The notes under the pieces: generated by a model
Told to the model about the DNA's origin: nothing
The model's database searches: none
The model's input: the letters and a program-made list of their open reading frames with translations, nothing else
Position numbers and translations under genes: made by a program
Shown here: piece by piece, positions 6,779-11,958 of the stretch
Numbering within the stretch: position 1 is the stretch's first letter
Layout of the letters: every line of letters starts with the position of its first letter
NCBI GenBank assembly: GCA_003511785.1
Contig: DOIS01000325.1
Span: 1 to 12,616 of the forward strand
DNA length: 12,616 nt
Source of the DNA: Paracoccaceae bacterium
GTDB taxonomy: Bacteria > Pseudomonadota > Alphaproteobacteria > Rhodobacterales > Rhodobacteraceae
Reading direction: 5' to 3'

Positions 6779-6819
6779 AAATTGCTTTCAGCTTCGGGAT
6801 GTGGCGTTCTTTGCAATTT
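6779..6819. promoter_or_regulatory. Candidate Lrp/AsnC operator region between lysE-type and lrp-type genes
   Basis: AAATTGC (6779-6785) and GCAATTT (6813-6819) form a perfect 7-bp inverted repeat with a 27-bp spacer, in the most AT-rich short stretch of the window. Lrp-type regulators bind AT-rich dyads with helical spacing, usually control the divergent target gene and repress themselves. The right arm abuts the regulator's preferred ATG at 6820, compatible with autorepression. The binding assignment is inference. Confidence 0.4.
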
Positions 6820-7272
6820 ATGACCGAAGATGACGCTACCAACCGCAAGATATTGCAGGAGCTGACCCGCGACGGTCGGATCAGCAACCTTGCGCTGGCC
6901 GAGCGGGTTGGCCTCTCGCCCTCGGCCTGCCTGCGTCGGGTGCAGGAGTTGGAACGTCGCGGGGTGATCGCGGGCTATCGCGCGGTGCTGAGCCGGCCGG
7001 CCATGGGCGTGGGGTTCATCGCCTATATCGGCGTCGGGCTGGGCGAGCATTCCAAGCGCGCGCAGGAAGGGTTCGAGCGCGCCGTGGCGCGCGCCCCGGA
7101 GGTGGTGGAATGCCACAACACCACCGGCACCATCGAATACCTGCTGCGCGTTGAATGCGCGGACCTGCCCGCCTACAAGACCTTCCACACCGACGTGCTG
7201 GGCACCTTGCCGCATGTGACCTCGATCACCTCCTACGTGGTGATGGGCTCGCCCAAGGATCTGCGCGGATAG
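6820..7272 (+). CDS. Lrp/AsnC family transcriptional regulator
   Basis: A 150-residue protein with the standard two-part build. An N-terminal helix-turn-helix covers about 5-50 (DATNRKILQELTRDGRISN, then LAERVGLSPSACLRRVQELERRGVI). A C-terminal RAM effector-binding and oligomerisation domain covers about 64-143 (GFIAYIGVGLGEHS, VVECHNTTGTIEYLLRVE, HVTSITSYVVMG). The ATG at 6820 gives the usual short Lrp N-terminus; an in-frame ATG at 6799 would add seven residues, and neither has a good Shine-Dalgarno. Members sense amino acids and control adjacent transport or catabolic genes. The divergent LysE-type exporter is the obvious target. An inverted AAATTGC/GCAATTT repeat lies in the shared upstream region. 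Confidence 0.92.
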   Translation: MTEDDATNRKILQELTRDGRISNLALAERVGLSPSACLRRVQELERRGVIAGYRAVLSRPAMGVGFIAYIGVGLGEHSKRAQEGFERAVARAPEVVECHNTTGTIEYLLRVECADLPAYKTFHTDVLGTLPHVTSITSYVVMGSPKDLRG

Positions 7273-7293
7273 GCGCCACGGCGCGATCCGGTC

Positions 7294-7320
7294 TTGCCCG
7301 AACCCGTGGGTCTTTCTAAC
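7294..7320 (+). promoter_or_regulatory. Weak promoter candidate for the PA14-like gene
   Basis: TTGCCC (7294-7299) is followed after 15 bp by TCTAAC (7315-7320), about 60 bp upstream of the ATG at 7383. The downstream CTAACGT is shared with the importer promoter region at 1136-1142. The spacing is short, so confidence is low. Confidence 0.25.
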
Positions 7321-7382
7321 GTTGCACAGGATCAAACGCGCCCGCGCCGATCCGGCCGGGCGGCAACCGGAGGGTATCTCCC

Positions 7383-7948
7383 ATGAAGACACTCCTGATC
7401 GGGGCGGTTGCCGCCCTGCTGTCGGCCGGGGTTGCACTGGCCGCACCGCTCAAGCTGACGCCGGCCAGCCCGCAGCCGGGAGGGCTGAAGGGCGGCTTGG
7501 CAGTGGCTTACGGCTATGCTCCCGCCGGCCAGCATATCAAGCAACTGGCCGATGCGCGGCGCGCGCTCCAGGCTGGCGCCGGGCGCTGCGTGGGCTGGAC
7601 TATCGCGATTCGGCACAAGGAGCGAACACGCTGACCTCCAAACGGGCCGAGAACGTGGCCGCGCGGATCGACGGCTATATCCGCTTCGACAAGCCCGGCA
7701 TCTACGAGATCGAATTCTTCACCAATGACGGGCTGGACGCGCGTATCTCGGGCCAGCGGGTCGGCCATTTCGACGGGCGCCAGACTTGCGACAGCACCTT
7801 CGTCACCGAGGTCGAGGTGCCGCAGGCCGGGTGGTACGAATTCGACGCGACCTATTTCAACCGGCTGAACACGTCCTGCCTGATGATGCGCATGGCCGAA
7901 CGCGGCAAGGGCATGAAATGGGTGCCCAATTCGGTATTCGGACACTGA
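7383..7948 (+). pseudogene. Secreted PA14-like domain protein, split by a 1-nt frameshift
   Basis: Two overlapping frames together give one protein of about 188 residues. The first frame (7383-7634) has a good ribosome site (GGAGGG), a signal peptide ending ALA at residue 20, then APLKLTPASPQPGGLKGGLAVAYGYAP and LADARRALQAGA. The natural continuation, LRGLDYRDSAQGANTLTSKRAENVAARIDGYIRF and onward to NSVFGH, is in the -1 frame and ends at 7948. Adding one G to the GGG run at 7581-7583 joins them smoothly. The second part looks like a PA14-type beta domain (GYIRFDKPGIYEIEFFTNDGLDARI; two Cys later, possibly a disulfide). PA14 domains often bind carbohydrate. The break may be a real mutation or an assembly error. 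As sequenced, only an 83-residue truncated product ending in an unrelated tail would be made. Confidence 0.65.
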
Positions 7949-7958
7949 TCGTGTGCGA

Positions 7959-7981
7959 GAGGGGGCAACTCTCGCCCCCTC
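7959..7981. terminator. Stem-loop terminator between PA14-like gene and mcl1
   Basis: GAGGGGGC (7959-7966) pairs perfectly with GCCCCCTC (7974-7981) around a 7-nt loop. On the plus strand it is followed by a pyrimidine-rich CCTTTCTCTT. It lies between two convergent genes (stops at 7948 and 8045) and could serve both. Confidence 0.7.
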
Positions 7982-8044
7982 CCTTTCTCTTGCCGGAAAT
8001 ACACCGGGGAACCGCCGCCAAGCGATGGAGGCACAGCCCCAGAG

Positions 8045-9007
8045 TTAGCCGCCCGCGCCGATCATCTCGGCCTGGCGCACGATCCCCTCGGCCTGCTTGA
8101 TCGATGCGATGTCGACCAGCCGCCCCTTGTAGACCGTGGCGCCCTCGCCCCTGGCCTTGGCCTCTTCCATTGCGGCGAGGATCTCGCGCGCCTCGCTCAC
8201 GGCCTTCTCGGAGGGGGTGAATACCTCGTTGGCCAGAGCCACCTGCTTGGGGTGGATCGCCCACTTGCCGACCATGCCCAGTGTGGCCGAGCGCAGTGCC
8301 TGGGCGCGGAAGCCGTCATCGTCCGAGAAGTCGCCGAAAGGTCCGTCCACCGGCAGAACGCCATGGGTGCGGCAGGCCGCGACGATGGCGGCCTGGGCCC
8401 AATGCCAGGGATCGGACCAGTGTTTCGCGCCCTCGTGCAGCATGTAGTAATTCTCTTGCGTGCCGCCGATGCCGGTGGTGGCCATGCCCATCGAGGCGGC
8501 GAAATCGGCGGCGCCCAGGCTCATCGCCTTAAGCCGGGGCGAGGCGCTCGCGATCTCTTCCACATGGGCGATGCCGGCGGCGCTTTCGATGATGACCTCG
8601 AAGTCGATACTCTTCTCACGCCCCTTGGCGGTCTCGATTGCGGTCACCAGCGCATCCACCGCGTAGATGTCGCTGGCGCAGCCGGCCTTGGGGATCATGA
8701 TCTGATCGAGTCGGTCGCCCGCCTGTTCCAGTAGGTCCACGACGTCGCGATACCACCAGGGCGTGTCGAGCCCATTGATCCGCACGCTCAGCGTTTTCTT
8801 GCCCCAGTCCACCTCCGAGATCGCGGCGATGATATTGGCGCGCGCGCTGTCCTTGTCGGTGGGCGCAACCGAGTCCTCGAGATCGAGGTTGATGACGTCC
8901 GCCGCGCTGGCCGCCATCTTCTCGAACAGCGCCGGGCGCGAGCCGGGGCCGAAGAGCTGGCAACGATTGGGCCGGGCAGGGGCGGCGGGCTGGATGCGAA
9001 AGCTCAT
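8045..9007 (-). CDS. mcl1: L-malyl-CoA / beta-methylmalyl-CoA lyase
   Basis: A 320-residue CitE-like TIM-barrel enzyme. From recall it aligns along its whole length with Rhodobacter sphaeroides Mcl1, starting MSF.IQPA and PARPNRCQLFGPGSRPALFEK. Mcl1 reversibly cleaves beta-methylmalyl-CoA to glyoxylate and propionyl-CoA, and malyl-CoA to acetyl-CoA and glyoxylate, in the ethylmalonyl-CoA pathway for acetate assimilation. Key residues are intact and at the same numbers as in the characterised enzyme: Arg76 (SVRINGL), the Mg ligands Glu141 (VIIESAAG) and Asp168 (SLGAADF), plus GIGGTQENYYML (179-190) and GKWAIHPKQV (247-256). It is a single gene, convergent with the PA14-like gene and divergent from dgcN across a 297-bp non-coding gap. 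Confidence 0.95.
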   Translation of the reverse strand: MSFRIQPAAPARPNRCQLFGPGSRPALFEKMAASAADVINLDLEDSVAPTDKDSARANIIAAISEVDWGKKTLSVRINGLDTPWWYRDVVDLLEQAGDRLDQIMIPKAGCASDIYAVDALVTAIETAKGREKSIDFEVIIESAAGIAHVEEIASASPRLKAMSLGAADFAASMGMATTGIGGTQENYYMLHEGAKHWSDPWHWAQAAIVAACRTHGVLPVDGPFGDFSDDDGFRAQALRSATLGMVGKWAIHPKQVALANEVFTPSEKAVSEAREILAAMEEAKARGEGATVYKGRLVDIASIKQAEGIVRQAEMIGAGG

Positions 9008-9063
9008 GGAGGCGCCTTTCTAAGTAAGGAAATTACGTCTGTTTGGGGTCAGAAGCTATTAAA

Positions 9064-9103
9064 TTGCGCGCCTCCACGCAAGCGGATTGTGCAAGCGCAG
9101 CAA
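9064..9103. promoter_or_regulatory. Cluster of TTGC/GCAA half-sites upstream of mcl1
   Basis: TTGCG (9064-9068) and CGCAA (9077-9081) form an inverted repeat with an 8-bp spacer. Close by are TTGTGCAA (9087-9094) and a further GCAA (9100-9103). They lie about 57-96 bp upstream of the mcl1 start codon. Acyl-CoA-responsive regulators of Rhodobacter carbon metabolism (ScfR/PccR type) use TTTGCAAA-like sites. The match here is partial, so the regulator is not assigned. Confidence 0.3.
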
Positions 9104-9242
9104 CGGCTCTCCGTCCTGTCGCGCGATGGGCCGTATCGACGCTGCTGAAAAGTTGGGCAATGACAGTATCGCGCAAGAATCTTCGGCAACAGGCCGTCAT
9201 CGGGGGCGGATCTTCCACCCGATGCCGCGCCCGGCCATGAGA

Positions 9243-9272
9243 TTGCGAAACGCTCGTGTCTCGGGTCAACTA
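9243..9272 (+). promoter_or_regulatory. Promoter candidate for the dgcN-dgcA cluster
   Basis: TTGCGA (9243-9248) and CAACTA (9267-9272) are 18 bp apart, 32 bp upstream of the dgcN ATG. A strong Shine-Dalgarno (AAAGGAGA) follows at good spacing. The -10 is poor in consensus, which would fit an activator-dependent promoter. Confidence 0.3.
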
Positions 9273-9304
9273 GGCTCAGCCCGGAATCAAAGGAGACCTG
9301 CGCG

Positions 9305-10309
9305 ATGATCCAGACCCCCTATCTGCTTTTCCTGGGCGACGCCCCCGACCAGCTGGCCGCCAAGGTGGCCCAAGGCATCAAGGACTGGCGCCCCGACAAT
9401 GCCGTGGGCCAATACCGGATGGAGGGCTGCAAGGCCGATCTGGGTCTGACCGACATGGACCTGGCCCAGGCCAAGGCAGCCGGGGCAAAAACCCTGGTGA
9501 TCGGCGTGGCCAATCGCGGGGGCGTGATCAGCAAGGAATGGAAGAAAGTGCTGGTGATGGCACTGGAAGAGGGGTTCGACCTGGCTTCGGGCCTGCACAA
9601 CCTGCTGCGTGACGAGCCCGATCTGGTCGCCGTGGCCGAGGCCACCGGCCGGGTGCTGCACGATGTGCGCGTGCCCGAGGTCGAGTATCCCATCGCCAAC
9701 GGAGAGAAGCGCGGTGGCAAGCGTTGCCTCGCCGTTGGCACCGATTGCTCGGTCGGCAAGATGTACACCGCGCTGGCCATGGATCGCGAGATGAAGGAGC
9801 GGGGCATGAAGTCCTCGTTCCGCGCCACCGGCCAGACCGGCATTCTCATCACCGGCGACGGGGTGCCGCTGGATGCGGTGGTGGCCGATTTCATGGCTGG
9901 GTCGATCGAGTGGCTGACGCCCGACAATGACGACGATCATTGGGACATGATCGAGGGGCAGGGCTCGCTGTTCCATGTGTCCTATTCGGGCGTCACCATG
10001 GCGCTGATCCATGGCGGTCAGCCCGACGCGCTGATCCTGTGCCACGAGCCCACGCGCGACCACATGCGCGGGCTGCCCGGCTACAAGCTGCCCTCGTTGG
10101 AGCAGTTGCGCGACACCGCCCTGCCGCTTGCCCACGTGGCCAACCCGGCCTGCCAGGTGGTGGGCGTCTCGGTCAATACCCAGCACATGAGCGACGACGA
10201 GGCGCAGAGCTATCTGGCCGAGGTCGAGACGCGGCTGGGTCTGCCCGCGACCGACCCGTTCCGCTATGGCTCGGCCAAGCTGGTGGATGCGCTGGCGGCG
10301 ATAGGGTAA
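9305..10309 (+). CDS. dgcN: DUF1611 family protein, D-glutamate N-acetyltransferase DgcN
   Basis: A 334-residue cytoplasmic protein of the DUF1611 family. Marine bacterial members (DgcN) are described as N-acetyltransferases that convert D-glutamate to N-acetyl-D-glutamate, the first step of a D-Glu catabolic route. The sequence shows an N-terminal alpha/beta domain (TLVIGVANRGGVISKEW, about 63-79; GFDLASGLHNLL, 90-101) and a larger second domain. The latter contains a P-loop-like motif GTDCSVGK (145-152), FRATGQTGILITGDGVPLDAVVADF (172-196), EGQGSLFHVSYSGVTMALIHG (217-237) and CHEPTRDHMRG (246-256). The identification is supported by the enolase-superfamily dgcA 16 bp downstream. A strong Shine-Dalgarno precedes the ATG. 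The P-loop-like motif is unusual for an acetyltransferase. Confidence 0.87.
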   Translation: MIQTPYLLFLGDAPDQLAAKVAQGIKDWRPDNAVGQYRMEGCKADLGLTDMDLAQAKAAGAKTLVIGVANRGGVISKEWKKVLVMALEEGFDLASGLHNLLRDEPDLVAVAEATGRVLHDVRVPEVEYPIANGEKRGGKRCLAVGTDCSVGKMYTALAMDREMKERGMKSSFRATGQTGILITGDGVPLDAVVADFMAGSIEWLTPDNDDDHWDMIEGQGSLFHVSYSGVTMALIHGGQPDALILCHEPTRDHMRGLPGYKLPSLEQLRDTALPLAHVANPACQVVGVSVNTQHMSDDEAQSYLAEVETRLGLPATDPFRYGSAKLVDALAAIG

Positions 10310-10325
10310 AGGCAGGAGGCAGGCG

Positions 10326-11291
10326 ATGCAGATCGACGTGACGCGCGACGTGTTCAAACTGGCGCAGGTGTTCACGATCAGCCGCGGTTCGCGCTCCGAG
10401 GCCCAGGTGTTGACCGTGCATCTGCGTGACGGCGACCATGTCGGGCGCGGCGAATGCGTGCCCTATGCCCGCTATGACGAGACGCTCGACTCGGTCGAGG
10501 CGCAGATCCGGGGCCTGCCCGGGGATGTCACGCGCGACAGCCTGGCCGAGATGCTGCCCGCCGGTGCCGCGCGGAACGCCGTGGATTGCGCGCTGTGGGA
10601 CCTGGAGGCCAAGCGCGCCGGAAAACGTGCCTGGGAACTGGCCGGGCTGGCCGCGCCCGGCCCGGAAATCACCGCGTATACCCTGTCGCTGGACGCGCCC
10701 GAGGCGATGCGCGCCCAGGCCGCGGCCAACGCCCACCGGCCGCTTCTCAAGATCAAGCTGGGCACGCCCGACGACATGCCCCGGCTGGAGGCAGTCCGCG
10801 CCGGCGCCCCCGACGCACGGATCATCATCGATGCCAACGAGGGCTGGTCGGCCGAGGTCTATGCCGATCTCGCCCCGCACCTGCTCCGGCTGGGCGTGGA
10901 ACTGGTGGAACAGCCCTTGCCCGCGGGCGAGGACGAGGCGCTGCTGGGCATTGACCGTCCGGTGCCGCTCTGCGCTGACGAGAGCTGCCACGATCGCGCC
11001 AGCCTGCCCGCGCTCAAGGGCAAGTATGACGTGGTCAATATCAAGCTCGACAAGACCGGCGGGCTAACCGAGGCGCTGGCCCTGCGCGACGCCGCCCGGC
11101 CCCAAGGCTTCGGGGTGATGGTGGGCTGCATGGTGGGCTCGTCGCTCGCCATGGCGCCGGCAACGCTGGTGGCGCAGGGCGCGCAGGTGGTGGATCTCGA
11201 CGGGCCGCTCCTGCTGGCCGAGGACCGCGAGACGCCGCTGCGCTTCGACGCGGCCGGGGTGCATCCGCCCGAACCGGCACTATGGGGCTAA
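10326..11291 (+). CDS. dgcA: Enolase-superfamily racemase/epimerase DgcA (N-acetyl-D-glutamate racemase; dipeptide-epimerase-like)
   Basis: A 321-residue member of the muconate-lactonising-enzyme subgroup, closest in motifs to L-Ala-D/L-Glu epimerases. Catalytic acid/bases are Lys144 in KIKL and Lys240 in NIKLDKTGG. Metal ligands are Asp169 (IIDAN), Glu195 (VEQP) and Asp218 (ADES). The GCMVGSSLAMAPA segment (268-280) and the DLD motif (290-292) complete the barrel end. Next to dgcN the expected role is racemisation of N-acetyl-D-glutamate to N-acetyl-L-glutamate, which is then hydrolysed to L-Glu (known for the pair in marine bacteria). The DxD motif that binds the free amino group in dipeptide epimerases is retained, so L-Ala-D-Glu activity is possible. 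The ribosome site is CAGGAGG. The stop overlaps or abuts the next gene. Confidence 0.87.
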   Translation: MQIDVTRDVFKLAQVFTISRGSRSEAQVLTVHLRDGDHVGRGECVPYARYDETLDSVEAQIRGLPGDVTRDSLAEMLPAGAARNAVDCALWDLEAKRAGKRAWELAGLAAPGPEITAYTLSLDAPEAMRAQAAANAHRPLLKIKLGTPDDMPRLEAVRAGAPDARIIIDANEGWSAEVYADLAPHLLRLGVELVEQPLPAGEDEALLGIDRPVPLCADESCHDRASLPALKGKYDVVNIKLDKTGGLTEALALRDAARPQGFGVMVGCMVGSSLAMAPATLVAQGAQVVDLDGPLLLAEDRETPLRFDAAGVHPPEPALWG

Positions 11292-11293
11292 GG

Positions 11294-11905
11294 ATGACGT
11301 GGATCACGGTCTGCGACGCCGAGTTCCTGACCGCGCCCGGTGCGCCGCAACGCTTCTGGTGCGGGCCGCACGGCCCGGACCCGCTGACCGTGCAGATCGG
11401 GGCGGTGCGGCTCTCGCTCGATCCGCCCTTCGCGCTGCCTCGGCCCGAGGGGTGGCTGGTCCGGCCCATCGACCGCGACGGGCGCCGCGTACCGCTCGAT
11501 CCGCTGGTTACGCGCCTGACCGGGTTGACCGAGGCGCGGATCGACTCCGAGGGGCTGCCCCTGACCGAAGCACTGGCGGCGTTGGACCGCTATTCCGAGG
11601 GAAGCGTCCTCTATGCCTGGGGCAAGGACGAGCTTTTGACCTTCGCCGCCGCGCTGTTCGTTCAGGAGGCGCCCTGCCCGATCCCCGCCCGCCGGTTCCG
11701 CAGCGCGGTGCCCCTGCTGCCGCGCGCCGGTGAGCCTGCGGAAGTGGTCGAAACCCTGCGCAGCCATACGATCTGCGCCCATTTCGGCCTGCCGGAACAG
11801 GGGCCGGCCCATGATGCTTCCGGCGATGCACTGTCGGTTGCCAGCGTGTTGCAGCACCTGCTGCGCGCCGGGCGCCTGGCGCCGACGGATTTCGCCACGA
11901 CTTGA
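11294..11905 (+). CDS. Putative DEDDh-type 3'-5' exonuclease-like protein
   Basis: A 203-residue protein that I do not recognise as a named gene, but it carries the spaced motifs of the DnaQ/RNase T (DEDDh) fold. Asp8 and Glu10 sit in VCDAEFL (Exo I), followed by a beta strand VQIGAVRL. A segment reads like the family's post-motif region (RPIDR..., RLTGLTEARIDSEGLPLTEALAAL, about 58-97). Asp112 lies in YAWGKDEL (Exo II), and His173 with Asp178 in HDASGDAL (Exo III, H-x4-D). All catalytic positions seem filled, so activity is possible on DNA or RNA. The ATG at 11294 gives a compact N-terminus; the ATG at 11282 would overlap dgcA by 10 nt. Tight spacing after dgcA and the same strand as dat suggest cotranscription. 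Its link to D-amino acids is unexplained. Confidence 0.6.
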   Translation: MTWITVCDAEFLTAPGAPQRFWCGPHGPDPLTVQIGAVRLSLDPPFALPRPEGWLVRPIDRDGRRVPLDPLVTRLTGLTEARIDSEGLPLTEALAALDRYSEGSVLYAWGKDELLTFAAALFVQEAPCPIPARRFRSAVPLLPRAGEPAEVVETLRSHTICAHFGLPEQGPAHDASGDALSVASVLQHLLRAGRLAPTDFATT

Positions 11906-11958
11906 CCCGCCGCGCGTTTGCCTCGAAGAACGCGCCGACCGACAACGAGGATGACCCC

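Larger units (their letters stand above)
9008..9304. other. Non-coding divergent intergenic region between mcl1 and dgcN
   Basis: This 297-bp gap, the longest in the window, holds the upstream regions of both genes. Short open frames exist on both strands here but lack convincing family features, ribosome sites or domain character. The mcl1-proximal part (9020-9065) is comparatively AT-rich. TTGC/GCAA half-sites cluster at 9064-9103, and a promoter candidate precedes dgcN. I see no riboswitch or RNA gene. Confidence 0.6.

Noticed and set aside
6253..6819. N-terminal extension of the Lrp-type gene back to 6253
   Set aside because: The extension is antisense to the LysE-type gene and reads as low-complexity charged sequence; Lrp proteins start a few residues before the helix-turn-helix.
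7273..7284. GCGCC/GGCGC mini-stem after the Lrp-type gene as a terminator
   Set aside because: The 5-bp stem has a 2-nt loop and no T tract; too weak to support.
7575..7605. Programmed -1 ribosomal frameshift in the PA14-like gene
   Set aside because: The junction has no X-XXY-YYZ slippery heptamer and no strong downstream stem. A single missing base in a G run is simpler.
9033..9269. Small open frames on both strands in the mcl1-dgcN gap
   Set aside because: No ribosome site, no domain, no signal or membrane segment. The frames are expected by chance at this GC content.
9287..10375. Minus-strand open frame (362 codons) opposite dgcN
   Set aside because: It is a His- and Gln-rich antisense frame over a recognised DUF1611 gene, with no ribosome site or domain.
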